64,000 bases of DNA from Solenopsis invicta (lineage: Eukaryota; Arthropoda; Insecta; Hymenoptera; Formicidae): the NCBI RefSeq assembly GCF_016802725.1, contig NC_052668.1, forward strand, positions 1,946,501-2,010,500. The letters are read 5' to 3'. The translations under genes and the position numbers were made by a program. Shown here in pieces: positions 23,208 through 34,688 of the stretch; position 1 is the first letter of the stretch, and the number at the start of each line of letters is the position of its first letter. Below the pieces are notes generated by a model. That model had not been told where the DNA came from, ran no database searches, and worked only from the letters and a program-made list of their open reading frames with translations.

Positions 23208-24240
23208 ATGATGTTACGTCTTTCTAAACGAGAACTCATATCTCTTTTGATGATTAGAGGGTAGGGCGATCGATTGAGATCATATAATGATGTGAGACAG
23301 CTTTTCAATGAAACTTTCTGCAATGAAGATACTGCCATTTAAATATTTACAGTTCATAGAACGATTAGGCAGTTCAACGATTGGAAGTGTTAAAAATTGT
23401 CCAGTATTAGGTAGGCCAAAGTCAGCAACAAATTCAAAAAAATCATTAGACGTTCTACAATCCTTCATCAAAAATCCGCATGATTCAAGCCGTAAAGTAG
23501 CTCTGCAGCATAATATTGATAAATGGTCTATTCTTAAAATATTAAAAAATAATAAATTTCATCCTTATAAAGCCCAACTTGTGCAAAAGCTAAATGAAGA
23601 TGGTTTTGATAGACGCATTAAATTGTGTGAGTTAATTATGGAAAGAATAGAAGGAAGATCCTGACTTTCTATCAAACATATTATAGTTTTCTCAGATGAA
23701 GCGACATTTTAGATAAATGGCAACGTCAATCGGCACAATTGCAGATTCTGAACTAACGTAAATTCTTACTGGATTAAAGAAACTCACACACAGTATCCGC
23801 AAAATGTGTGGGCAGCCATTCTCAATAATGCCCTTTTTGGTCCATTTTTCATGGATGGAAATTTAACAGCTGCGAAGTACAAGGCTATGCTAAGACATGA
23901 AATAATTCCAGCAATACAGTTAATCGTGGAGGGCAATTTTAAGGATACATGGTTTTAACAAGATGGTGCTGCGCCGCATTACGGAAGGAATGTCCGTCAT
24001 TATCATAGCACAATGTTTCTGGAGCAATGGATAGATAGGAGAGGAGCTATTGAATGGTCGCCTGACCTATCTCCTCTCGACTACTTTCTGTGGGGTTACC
24101 TCAAAGAAAGAGTTTATAAAACGAAAATCTGGATGAATTATGAAACCGAATTCTTCAGGAAACTGCTCTTATCCTTCATGATTATATTCAAAATGCATTT
24201 CATCTTTTTATCATCGGATAGCCTGTTGTCAAACAGTTAA
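23208..24240 (+). pseudogene. DUF4817-HTH transposase, stop-damaged
   Basis: It starts MMLRLSKREL (23208). The DUF4817-type HTH reads RLRSYNDVRQLFNETF with a stop near 23263, then a GRPKSATN linker (23420) and KILKNNKFHPYKAQLVQKLN (23535-23600). The first acidic residue sits in FSDEATF (~23690), followed by a stop. The second is in QDGAAPHY after an in-frame TAA at ~23956, and the third is in WSPDLSPLDYFLWGYLKERVY (24056-24115). I count 38 residues between the last two Asp. This family is common in insects and often labelled Tc3-like. Several stops make this copy inactive. Confidence 0.85.
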
Positions 24241-24363
24241 CGGTGCACATTTTGAATAATTGATTATATAAACCTTCCGACACTTGCCTTAGTTGGTTAC
24301 ACGCACCCCCGGTTTTGCACGCACGCATGCACACAAAGTAGAGGGGATTCGGAGTTGTTAACT

Positions 24364-25467
24364 TGTAACGACCTGTGTTTTGTCCGAGCGCGGACGAGCT
24401 CAGGGAAGCCAGGGCTCGAAGGAAGGTTGCCGGGTTAATTAATTCCGAGATCGGGCGTTTAATGAGAAACTACTTTATTTGAGATACAATGCTGATAATA
24501 TGCGCACGTAGTTCGGGGATACACGAGGTGTATCCGCGACGGTACGGTGACGCGATTTCACAATAGTAAGACGCGGTATGTACAGAACGGGGATCTATTT
24601 ACATTTTCTCGGTCGCTCGTGCTCGGCCCGCGGCCGGTATGAGAAAGCGCACGATAGCGCGGTCTTGCTCGCGCTTGTTCGGTGTCGTCGCGAGGGCTTC
24701 ACGGTGTTTACGTCGTTGCCGGCCTTGTCGATCCGCGACGCGCGCGGGTCGGGACGCTTTACGTTAGAAGCCGCGCCGGTGTTCCGCGAATTCGCGACAG
24801 GTGCGCGGCGGGATTCCCTTAGTAGGGAATCCCCGACATGAGTCGGTGCCGGCTGCCTCGAGATCCCTCGATGGAGGCAGAGATCTCTCTACCCCCTGGG
24901 TGGCAGTCGTTACCGCGGACTCTCGGACGGAGATGGGTGTTGACGGAACCGTTGAGATCTCTCAACGGTGGCAGAGCTCGCTCTACCACTCGGATTCCCT
25001 GGGTGCCGGGAAAGCGGGATCGGAAATCGCCGAGATCTCTCAGCGGTGACAGAGCTCACTCTACCACGCGGATTTCCTGGGTCTGGCTCGGAGGCTGGAC
25101 CGGGGAAGAGTCGATCTCTCTGCGAGATCGTCTGCCTTTTATACCCCGATCTCGGAGAGTCGGGGATGTTCGAGTGGAGCTCGGTTCTCCCCGGAATACA
25201 GCATCCCCGCTGCTCCGAGATTGATCTGGTATCGTGCTCTTGCTTGAGCGTACGCCTCTCTGTCGCTCCAACGCCAGGAGCGTGCGAATTAATGCGCGTG
25301 CGCGTGGACTTCGGGCGTTTAACGGCGCGCTTGTCGGATTGTTCGCGCGCGCGTGTGTGAGGCGATTATCGGCGCGTAGCGCCTGTTCGTCTGTCCGGCG
25401 GGTGTTCGGCCGGACAGGGGAGCGGTTCGTGGCCCCAGGGGGAACGATGCGGAGGTGCATCGTTACA
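24364..25467 (+). mobile_element. Solo LTR, 1104 bp, AACT target duplication
   Basis: TGTAACG..CGTTACA ends, with AACT on both sides (24360-24363, 25468-25471). It is GC-rich inside an AT-rich transposon. Between 24861 and 25090 it has three loose tandem copies (GAGATCTCTCAACGGTGGCA and variants, then CTCTACCAC). The overlapping long frames here follow GC content and repeats, and I do not call them genes. Confidence 0.9.
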
Positions 25468-27023
25468 AACTACTGCACAAGCATGCACATCCTACATGCC
25501 TTTCTACATGCACTTTTATCCACACGTGTCCGCAAAGAAAAGTCCGGAGAGTTTTTCTCACAAACTCTCATACGATCCCACATTGCATTTAAGATTTTTT
25601 TGTCCCCCCCCTCCCTTTCCTCCCCCCAGGGATAGCAAAATGAGCGTTTTTGATGTTATGTGTAGATTGTATGATACCATTGTAACCCTATAAATTTCAA
25701 TCAGAAGTTATTTTTTACTAAGTACTTTCCGAGTTATGACGTTTAAAGGTTACAGTACACTGTAGCTTTCAAACCTTACAATTCGGAAAGTACTTAACAA
25801 AAATAAACTTTCGTGTAGTGTTTTGGAAATGTCTTGACACCAGCTATTAGATTCTGGAATCAAAAATAGGTTATTCTATTTATGTTATGTATTTAAAAAA
25901 GTTAATGTGATTTTAATATGACCTTGGCGACGCCATCCAAGGTCAAACTAATAATATTAGTGAATAAATCTTTTAAAATCCTACAACTATTATCTGAAAC
26001 ACTTTTTTCTAAAATGCTTCGAGATATTTTGCTGTTCTGGTACTTTTTCCCCACCCTTAAATATCCAGATAGCACAGGACATCCATTGGACGTCCAGTTT
26101 TAGTTTCAGTTTGATCCAAACATCCATGGATTTAATACAAACGTTTTAAAAACGTACATTTCACAACGTACAAAGTATGTTTACATTTGGACATTTTAAA
26201 AATGACCATTTTATTCAAAAATTTTTCTATGTTTACTCGCAATGTTTTACTTTCGCTTTTTTAAGAATTTTTTAAAAGTTACACGAGAGGTTTTACTTTT
26301 ATTATGAAGCATTTTGTGTGAAATGTGCTCTCAATCGGGTTTTAAAGTTCAGACTGTACGCAACGGCAAGCACTGAGCCCAGATTGCACATGGATGTCCA
26401 ATGGATGTCCATCGGACGTGCGTTTTTGGACATCGCACATCCTTTTTTTAGTACAAGAGATCCGTCGAATGTCTATGACACAAGTTTGGACAGGGACAGT
26501 TTCCCAAACCTTTACAAAAAAGATATTTATTTTAGAATGCTAAAAAATTATTTTCCTAACGTTAAATAAAATAAAAATGTTTTTTAAAGTTAAAAAAATT
26601 AAGAATTTTTTCCAAAAATTTTTTCTGGAAATTTTCAAGCGGTCAGCCATCCAAATTACTTATATAAATAACATGCTTTAATTATGTTTCATTTTTTTAA
26701 TACCATATATTGACTTGATATGCATACCCACACAGAACATAATATTTATAGATGTCTACTGGATGTTCTTGCTGGATATTAAGGATATCCACGAATATCA
26801 AAATGATAATGCTTTGGATATCCAAATGTCCGCTAAAAGAGAACTGTTGAATACCTACTGGATATCTAACATAATATCCACCAAACATCCATGATATATG
26901 TACTACATATCTATTGAATATCTACCAGACATCCATGACATATCTACTAAATATGTGTTACTTAATATACAAATAAAGTGTAATATAAAAACAATTTTTT
27001 TTAGTTTTTTAACAAATATTATA

Positions 27024-27448
27024 CGAGGACTATTTGAAAAGTTTCCGGCCTTTTAAGGAAGAATACATAATTCGAAGCAAAATAAAATTTATTTCTTGAC
27101 GTAGTCTCCCTGCAACTCGATACATTTGGTCCAACGTTTCTCCCATCCTTTTGAACCGTCAGAAAAAAATTGATTGTCTTGAAAAATATTGGTTTACAGC
27201 GTTTTTCACGTTTCAACATTGGTTTACAGCGTAATTCAAACTTCAATTCGTTCAATTTTAACATTGCAACCATGCACTTGACAATGTCAGCTAACAGCTT
27301 TAGAAGAATTGCCATAGACAAAGTAATGATCAGAATGATTTTAAATTTTTACGGTTTACATATGTCAAGGCCTATCGAACGGCGAAAGAAATTTTTTTCT
27401 ACAGTTACTTTATGTTGATGAGGCCGAAAACTTTTCAAATGACACTCG
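27024..27448 (-). mobile_element. Internally deleted mariner (MITE)
   Basis: Inverted ends CGAGGACTATTTGAAAAGTT and AACTTTTCAAATGACACTCG, with TA at both sides. The minus strand near 27190-27095 still reads the mariner C-terminus, FFSDGSKGWEKRWTKCIELQ, then GDYV before a stop. Only the transposase tail and termini remain, so it depends on a transposase in trans. Confidence 0.85.
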
Positions 27449-27450
27449 TA

Positions 27451-27765
27451 GCTTAATCTGTTATTTGCTGTTCCGCATGTAAGATTCCTAATTTTGCTAA
27501 TTACAATTACGTATTATTTTACAATTTTTGAAAACGCATCGGCGTCGGTGGGATTCGAACTTCAGATCTTCGGGACAATAACCTAATACGCTAACACTGA
27601 GCTAATCGTACACTTGTGATACCGTTAATAAAAAGTTATATTTGAAGTAAAACTGATTTGAACAGAAAGGAACTTGCATCTTAAGTATCGCGCGAACACT
27701 TTTATTAGCCCTTTAATTATTTAGCCTTAGATATTTTTAATATAAGTTATATAAATAACACTCGT
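27451..27765 (-). repeat. Dispersed repeat with tRNA-like segment, copy 1
   Basis: It is the reverse complement of 32578-32875. The minus strand at ~27610-27540 holds a box-A-like TTAGCTCAGTGTTAGCG, an anticodon-like TTATTGT loop and a box-B GTTCGAATCCC, in tRNA order. D and T stems pair only partly and the acceptor stem is lost, so it is a tRNA-derived repeat (SINE head or captured tRNA), not a functional tRNA. Confidence 0.7.
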
Positions 27766-28677
27766 TAAAAATTTAACATCTTTTTGGGTTTAAAGTAAAC
27801 AAAGTTATTTCTGGTACATTTTGATGGGTTGATTACGAATCTGGCCGAAAAAATGTCGTATCACGTCAAGTTTTTAAGATATTCTAACCTAAAGGTGCAA
27901 AAAATGAGATTTTTGGCCATTTTCAACGACTTATAAAACGTCGAATAATTTTTTTCAGCATCCAGCTGGGTGTCACATTAAAGTGTTATTCTTACCATTT
28001 CCAACGCATATTTGAATGCTATGATCCGATTTTTTTTGCTGAAATAGAGCAAATTGAATTTTTTTATTTTTTAACCTTTTGTGTCACATTTATTTGTATC
28101 AAACCGATTGTTTTAAAAATTTGTATCCGAGGGTTTTTTATGTCGCTGATTACAAATCTGAAGATAAATTTTCAAAATTCAAAATGACCGATCTGATACA
28201 GCAAATCAAAATCTTAAAAAAATTTGTTGGACATAGATATGTGGACAACACGTGGATATCCAGCGGATATCCTTTGTTGTTATTCGTTGGACATGGATAT
28301 GTGCACAACACGTGGATATCCACTGAATATCCTCTGTAGTTATTCGTTGGACATGGATATGTGGATAACATGTGGATATCTAGTAGATATCCTCTGTAGA
28401 TACTCGGTAGACATGGATATGTGGACAACACGTGGATATCCAGTGGATATCCTCCGTAGATACTTGGTGGATATGGATATGTGGACAACACGTGGATATC
28501 CAGTGGATATCTTCCATAGATATTCGATAGATAAGGATATATGGGCAATTCATTACATATCTACTAAATATCAAGAACAGATATGGATGTTTCATAGATA
28601 TGTAGATATCTAAATCTACTGCATATTTTGTTCTGTGTGGGTATGTTAACACAAAATGTTCACAGATCACCACCAAA

Positions 28678-28746
28678 CATCAGTTCGCAGCGGTCTTACA
28701 AGTCAAGCAACGATGGGCGAGATTACAACTTGGATGGGTGACCGCT
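28678..28746 (+). ncRNA. 5S rRNA-derived segment (A), interrupted
   Basis: CATCAGTTCGCAGCGGTC, AGTCAAGCAACGATGGGC, then ACTTGGATGGGTGACCGCTT follow the order of 5S rRNA from the loop-B region through the internal promoter (box A AAGCAACG, box C GGATGGGTGACC). The 5' third of 5S is absent. The segment is cut by a retroposon at GGGTGACCGCT and resumes at 29410. It lies in the middle of a TIR element and is not a ribosomal gene. Confidence 0.82.
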
Positions 28747-29398
28747 TCCTCCTCCCCTACGGCTGCCGGCCCAGCTTTCGGGACGCACAGCCGCGGGAGG
28801 AGGGCCCCCCGCGCTAGTGAGCCCGGCGAGGCAGATCTGACCTAACGGTCCGGGGGAGCGATCGCGCGCGCTACTACGCGCCATCGCTCCCCCTCTAGCG
28901 CCTCGCCGGGGTGCTGGTGGGGGAGTGGAAGGAACTTTTTCCTACCTCCTCCCCCCCCAACACTGAGAAGGAGAAGCCGCCGCGCCGGACTAGTCCGGCG
29001 CGTAGGGGCCCGGGACATTCGGCCGGGGGGCCGGACTCCCGGGCTTTACCCCCGTAAACACCTCAAGGGGAAGAGGCGGGGGAGGGCTGGTGTCCCTCTC
29101 CCCCGACCTGAGGCCGGCTTGGCCTCACGGCCCTGCCGGGGGACCTGTACCAGGGTGCCCCCGGCGTGCTGAGTCGGCCTCGGCCGACCGGTCCAGGGGG
29201 CTCCGGAAGCATGCTGCACGCGTTCCCGGAGTCCCCCAGTCAAGGACCAGAGCCGGACACCCGGAGGGGTTTTAGTGGGTATGCCCCCGTCGTCACGTCG
29301 ACGGCGGGGGAGAGCCCCACATAATCGCCGGGCCTCCCCCGGGGCCTGGGGTATGCGGTAACGCATTTCCCCTCCGTCAACAAAAAAAAAAAAAAAAA
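28747..29398 (+). mobile_element. GC-rich poly(A) retroposon in the 5S-like box C
   Basis: 652 bp, ~70% GC, ending in 17 A. An 11-bp target duplication GGGTGACCGCT flanks it (28736-28746, 29399-29409). Text such as GGGGTTTTAGTGGGTATG near 29270 resembles 3' ends of insect LINEs, so it may be a 5'-truncated LINE tail or a SINE. No reverse-transcriptase motif is visible. Frames in it are GC-driven. Confidence 0.85.
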
Positions 29399-30025
29399 GG
29401 GTGACCGCTAGAAAAATTCCGAAAAAAATATACTTGAGAAATATTCCCGTTTTTTTTACTTTAAGTAACATTTTTATCTTAATTGACATTAAAAATCGGT
29501 TTTTAAAATATTAAAATAAATATTTATAAATAATTTTTTTTCGTAAAAAAAAATATTCCGGGAAATGTGATAGAGCAATTTTATTTACGGAATTATTTTC
29601 AGCGACAAAAAATATATTGTATAAGAATCATTTTGTCTGGATTGTAGTCTGAAATTTGTTTAATGTATTAATTTAGTCCAGTTTTAATCTATTGCGTCCT
29701 AAAGTGGACGTTGTTAGAAAGTCCATAATAGTAACACTGGATGTTATTAAAATGTTTTTAAGATATTCATAGATCTAATATGTCTAAAACGTCCAATATG
29801 TACGTTTTAAGTATTTAAAATGTCACTGTGCTGTCTCGGTAATTATATAGATGAACATATTTTATATATAATTATACATAATTATAAATGATTATATATA
29901 AAAAATTTTTTTCCGGGTATACAATTAAATGTATATTAGAACACAGCCATTGTTTTTATAATGCATAGTTTTCGAGATATTACGATTAAAGTTAAAATGG
30001 GGCACCTTGTATATACATACATACA

Positions 30026-31051
30026 CCCAGATAGCCAAATGAGTTCAAAATGCCGTTATGTTGCTGTTAACCGTTTCAGCAACTGATGTCGACAAACTAG
30101 GGATAAGGTAATTCTTCACTATGTGTGAAATCTTGCCCTCATATGAAATCTAAATTTGATGATGGTAAATTGATAGCATTTTGATGGCATTTCATTATAC
30201 TCAAAGAATATACGTATGATAGCAACATGATGGCAATTGTTGCCATCGGTTTGCTGTCCGCGTTTAACAGCAGATTGACGGCATGTTGATGGCATCTTGA
30301 TGACAACATGAGAACAACTTGTCACGATGTGGTATTCGTGATATACAGCATGATGACAGCAACATGATGGCAACATTGGCAAAAATATCAATACCTTACA
30401 CTTCATATGAAAACAAGTTAATTATTTACATGTAAAAATATAAAATTTTATGTGGGACGTTCCATACACACGTTTAAAAAGAATGAGAGCAAGTATTCAT
30501 CTCGAGATTACAACAATTAGCTCCTTCTCACTGAAGTGTTAGCTAGTGAGTCAGCCGCCATAGAGCCTAGATATAACGTCTGTAGCCGCACTCGACTCAC
30601 GAGAAATCCCCCGCGGCATGGTCGCCTAGCGGCGGTGCCAGCACTTACTTGTTCGCGTGGGGTCTTATACACGGCGGGACCAAATGTTATCATGTTAACA
30701 AATTGTTGACAACAAACTGCAATTTAGGAACTTCAACAATATTCATCAGTATTCTGCTTTTTGTGTCAAACTTTTGATATCATCAGTGCCATCATTTTGT
30801 TCTCATGTTGTTGTCATTATGACATATGCGAATGCGAGCTCATGACGAGCTGTTAGTTTGCTGTCAGTATGACGTATTTTTATAGATAAATGTTTGTTCT
30901 TAAAATTTCATTAATTGGTGACATGTTTTTGCTCTCTTGTTACTTAGTTTGCATATAGGACTTCGGTGTCAACAAACTGATGGCAACTTCACAACAACTC
31001 GTGAAGTGCATTAGTTTACTTAACATGCAAAATCACGCTTGGCTATCTGGG
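30026..31051. mobile_element. CCCAGATAGCC element (family 1a)
   Basis: CCCAGATAGCCAAATGA at the left, TTGGCTATCTGGG at the right, CA on both sides. Flanks are filled with TTGCTGTCA / GATGGCAACATGATGGCA words. The core at 30421-30655 (TAAAAATATAAAATTTTATG, then CCTAGATATAACG and GCCGCACTCGACTCACGAGA) is shared with the elements at 33351 and 61238. Non-coding. Confidence 0.85.
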
Positions 31052-31109
31052 CACAAATACATTATTAAAATTTCGGTTGAGAGTGTAAGACACCCTATTT
31101 ACTATTATA

Positions 31110-31112
31110 TAT

Positions 31113-31169
<57 letters not shown>

Positions 31170-31184
31170 ACGCACCCACCCACT

Positions 31185-31219
<35 letters not shown>

Positions 31220-31262
31220 CCACGCACCCACCCACTCACCCACACACACACACACGCACACG
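31110..31262. repeat. (CA)n with CCCACCCACTCACC interruptions
   Basis: Long AC runs with a duplicated CACGCACCCACCCACTCACC interruption. The His/Thr-rich open frames over it are shadows of the repeat. Confidence 0.97.
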
Positions 31263-31329
31263 CGCACACATACCCCGTCAGCCAAACGTGAACAAACAGA
31301 TTATTCGGAGAGTCTGCTATTAATTTCTG

Positions 31330-33280
31330 TTGCTAGAAAGGCAACAGATTTCACACAGACTCTGCAATATCTGCGGTGTCAGCAAACTGCTGTCAGAAAT
31401 AGGACAGAAACTGTTGGCATTTCATTTCAGCAGAAATTGAGCACATAGTGTTGACAGGATTGTTGTCAAATTAGCGGCAGAAATCAAGCATAACCTGCGC
31501 AATACAATCTGATGCCAGACTGGCAGTAGAAATTGAGCAGCGCGTGCTGACAAGACCTGACGTCAGATTGACGGCAAAAAAACGAGTAGGATCTACGCAA
31601 CAATCTGACAACAGACTAACAGCACCACGCGAACATGCCGTGCTGCCAGCATCTAATCTCAGATAGGCGACAGAATTAGAGCAAGACCTGCACAACACAA
31701 TCTGACGGCAGATTGTTAGCACAAATCGAGCACCCCGTACTAACAGGATCTGACGTCACGCTGGCAGCAGAAATCAAGCAAACCGTGCTGTTTTGCATAT
31801 TTTTAAATTGTGGCTTCACTCTTTATGAATTTATTAAGGGTCTATTCAGACAAACTTGCATAATTGCATGCATAAATAACATATGCATAAAGAAAGTGAT
31901 TGATCCATTTTCTTATGCATTTCTTTAATTGGACCAATCAATTTCTTTATGCATATGTTCTGTCGGTTTCTATTTGCATTCTATACGCTGCAATTTCTAT
32001 CTGCACCTGTCCGTGATTGTGTATAGAAATGCTATTCGTATCTATCCGCATGTATTTGTCCAGATTTCTATCTGCATCTGCCCGCATATTATAAATAATT
32101 AAAACCCGTTCCTGGCCATGGTTTGACTAACAAAAATATTCAAAAAAGTTGGAATCGGAAATAGGATTAAAGCATAAAAAAACATTACTGATGTAAAAAA
32201 AACTTTTCAAAACTTAATTTTGCAACTAATTGGTATAAAAAAATTATTAAAAATTTACTCTAAAAAAGAACTGATTGCGATAATCGATTCAACGGGAAAA
32301 ATTACTAAAGAAACGTTGCAAAAATAAATTTTGCAATTAATTTGTTTATAACAATTAAGAAAGTATTATACATGTTTCTTGAGTCATTTTTCCCGGAGAA
32401 TCGATTGGAGTAATAAGTTTTTCTCTACAGTCAATTTTTAGTAATTTGTTATAACAATTAGTTGCAAAATTGATTTTTGCCAGCGTGCTTTTTACGTCAA
32501 TAATGTTTTTTCATGCTCCGGTACTATTTTCAATTGTTGTTTTCTTGACTATATTAGTCTGGAATGGGTTTTAATTATTTATATAGTTTATATAGTTTAT
32601 TTTAAAAATATTTAAGGCTAAATAATCAAAGGGCTAGTAAGAATGTTTGCGCGATACTCAACACGTAACTGTAAGTTTCTTCTTGTTCAAATCAGCTTTA
32701 CTTCAAATATAATTTTTTATTAATGATATCACAGGTGTACGATTAGCTCAGTGTTAGCGTATTAGGTTATTGTCCCGAAATCTTAGGTTCGAATCCCGCT
32801 GGCGCCAATGTGTTTTTAAAAATTGTAAAATAATGCGTAATCGTAATTAGTAAAATAAAATATATGGAAATTAGATTAACCTATAATAAAAATAAGAATA
32901 AAATCTGCAAGAAAACCAAAAAAAATTTTTTTATCATAAAAATTTTTGAAATTTTTAAATAAAAATGCTTGATTTTTGCTGCCAGCGTGACGTCAGAACT
33001 TGTGAGCACGGCATGCTCAATTTGTGTTAGCAGTCTGCCGTCAGATTGTGTTGCGCATGGCATGTTTGAATTCTGCCGCCTATCTGGCGTCATGTGCTGG
33101 CAGCACGGCGTGCTCACCTGGTGCTGTCACTTCACTGACATAGGATATCAACAGGTTCTGTCAACAAAACGTAGAATTTGAGATCAGTTGAGTTCAGTCT
33201 GCCAACACGTCTTAATCGAATCTGCCGCCAGCCTGCCGACACAATGTTAACATTTTGTTGGGAAGATAGTGAAGATAACT
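31330..33280. mobile_element. Word-filled element, TCTGACGTCAGA type (borders unclear)
   Basis: Left (31360-31790) and right (32970-33250) flanks are arrays of TCTGACGTCAGATTG, CTGCCGTCAGATTGTGTTGC and AGCACGGCATGCTCA variants in opposite orientation. The middle holds a small foldback (31880-31960, ATGCATAAAGAAA arms) and the tRNA-like repeat at 32578. I could not identify the exact termini. Confidence 0.55.
32578..32875 (+). repeat. Dispersed repeat with tRNA-like segment, copy 2
   Basis: Plus-strand partner of 27451-27765, matching over ~300 bp including AAGGGCTAGTAAGAATGTTT and ATTAGTAAAATAA text. The tRNA-like part (32734-32807) has TTAGCTCAGTGTTAGCG, the TTATTGT loop (anticodon position ATT) and GGTTCGAATCCCGCTGGCGC. 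Acceptor 5' and 3' strands do not pair, so it is a pseudo-tRNA. Confidence 0.72.
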
Positions 33281-33350
33281 AGATTGCATAATCTAGTTTC
33301 AAAAGTTGAAAATTGCAAATATAAAGTAATATAATATGTCATAGTATATA

Positions 33351-34686
33351 CCCTGATAGCCACCTGTCTGTGTTGTTGCTGTAAAATTGCCGAAAACAAA
33401 GGGCATTAGTTTTCAGCAAATTTAGAACAAGGTGTGTGCCTCATTTGCCTTTGGTTTGACATTATATGAATTCAGCACGTTTTCCTGTCAATATGCTGCG
33501 TATTTGCTGTCAATGGTTTATCGCTATACATAAAAAGCAACATAAGAGCAAGTTGCCAACAACATGTGCTGAGTCATAAATTTCAGCAAAAATTCAACAA
33601 CATGTCGAAAACGGTTAAATATGTTTTATACTTTTTTTTCAAATATATAAAAAATAAATAAGTTAATTCTTCTTTCTGCTGAATTGTCACCACCCTGCCA
33701 AAAATGTGCGATAAAACCGATTCAAAAAAGTAATCCGAATCGATCGAGATTTCTACACCAAAAATACGGTATTAAGACCGATTGAAAATGAGATCGGAAT
33801 CCAGATTTATTAAAACAGAATACATTAATGTAAAAGTAATAAATGTTTAGTTTACAAAAAAGTATTTCTTGTATCCTTTTCGTTAAAAAGAATTAAATTT
33901 AAATTAAACATTTAATTTATGTATAAGATTAAATAACAATACAAATTGTTATTTACATATAAAAATATAAAATTTTATGTGGACCAATGTTCCACACACA
34001 CGTTACGTTTGAAAAGAATGAGAGCGAGTATTTGTCTCGAGCTTACAACAAGCAAGTCCTAAAAGCTTACGGAAGTATGAGCTGGGGTGACCGCCGCGGT
34101 GGCACCTAGATATAACGCCTGTGGCCGCACTCGACTCACGAGAAATTCTCCCGCAGCGTGGCTGTCTAGCGGTGACGCCAGCATTCACTTGTTAAATCCA
34201 TTTCAATCCGATCTCATAGCCAAGTAAATAATTAATTTACACCTGTTTATTTATTTCATTACACACGCTCGCGCAAACACACAATCACATACGCACACGC
34301 GCGCACACACACACAAATCATTTTCGACATTTTATTTGGCTACAAGACAATAATTAATATATTTAATGTTTTTAACAAATACACGACAAAAGCACAGCAT
34401 CATAATCTTTTTTTTATTATCGTCACGTTGCTCTTATGTTGTTGAAAATGATTGATAAAGCAAAATGTTTTCCACGAATAGAAGTCATTTTGTTGGCAAC
34501 ACAATAAGCAACAGTTGCTCTCCGTTTGCTTTGAATCTGCTGACATAAAATGTCTCAAATCTGCTCTCATGTTGTTGGATATGTAGGACTATGCGTTACG
34601 TTTTCAACAAATACACAGCAACTAGTCGAAAATTCATGCTCAGCATTAAGTTGCCTGATTTTGCAAAACATGCATGGCTATCAGGG
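33351..34686. mobile_element. CCCTGATAGCC element (family 1b), complete
   Basis: CCCTGATAGCCACCTG and CATGGCTATCAGGG ends with TA on both sides (33349-33350, 34687-34688); 1336 bp. Interior words are TGCTGTCAAT / TTTTCAGCAAAT / GTTGTTGGC. The core at 33888-34192 is shared with 30421-30655 and 61390-61836. A free end fragment of this family is at 2122-2343. Confidence 0.88.
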
Positions 34687-34688
34687 TA

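Larger units (their letters stand above)
22270..26058 (+). mobile_element. Tc1/mariner-superfamily element with ~490-bp TIRs
   Basis: It ends CAGGGTGAGGGAAAAGTACTG (left, after TA) and AGTACTTTTTCCCCACCC (right). The inverted repeats match far inward, to about 22765 and 25565, through CGGAAAGTACTTAA.AAAAAT, ATCTTAAATGCAATGTGGG and a G/C homopolymer patch. A transposase fragment lies at 23208-24240 and a solo LTR at 24364-25467. TIRs this long are unusual for the superfamily. Confidence 0.85.
26727..28641. mobile_element. CCCACACAGAACA element with GGATATCC words
   Basis: Ends CCCACACAGAACATAAT and TTTTGTTCTGTGTGGG, with TA on both sides (26725-26726, 28642-28643). Left (26740-26960) and right (28220-28620) flanks are arrays of TGGATATCC / ACATGGATATGTGGAC with ~60-bp higher-order repetition on the right. 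A mariner MITE (27024-27448) and a tRNA-like repeat (27451-27765) are in the middle. The long repetitive open frames on both strands of the right array are shadows. Confidence 0.78.
26064..29839. mobile_element. CC-AGATAGCACAG-ended element carrying a 5S-like core
   Basis: Left end TCCAGATAGCACAGGACAT, right end ATGTCACTGTGCTGTCTCGG, with TA on both sides (26062-26063, 29840-29841). Both flanks are filled with GGATGTCCAATGGATGTCC-type words. The interior holds a 5S-like segment (28678), a nested CCCACACAG element (26727-28641) and a GC-rich retroposon (28747-29398). Around the nest, the text TGCTTTAATTAT.TTTCATTTTTTT..TAC.ATATTGAC is shared with 37990-38045. Confidence 0.65.

Noticed and set aside
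24578..25635. Several overlapping frames in GC-rich DNA
   Set aside because: They lie in a solo LTR with tandem repeats, overlap in many frames and show no motif.
28224..28548. CRISPR-like array of ~60-bp spaced repeats
   Set aside because: Eukaryotic transposon flank; units are degenerate, contiguous and made of one palindromic word, with no spacers.
28150..28676. Long frames on both strands (repetitive Tyr/Asp/Ile-rich)
   Set aside because: They are translations of the GGATATCC word array of the element at 26727-28641, open on both strands because of repeat phase.
28678..28746. Functional 5S rRNA gene
   Set aside because: The 5' third is missing, it is split by a retroposon and it sits inside a transposon.
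29046..29489. 147-aa minus frame
   Set aside because: Runs through a poly(T) on that strand and beyond the retroposon's target duplication, so it cannot be a gene.
30980..31323. His/Thr-rich frames
   Set aside because: Pure product of the CA repeat at 31110-31262.
32734..32807. Functional tRNA gene
   Set aside because: Acceptor strands do not pair and D and T stems have mismatches; two copies share long flanks, so it is part of a repeat.
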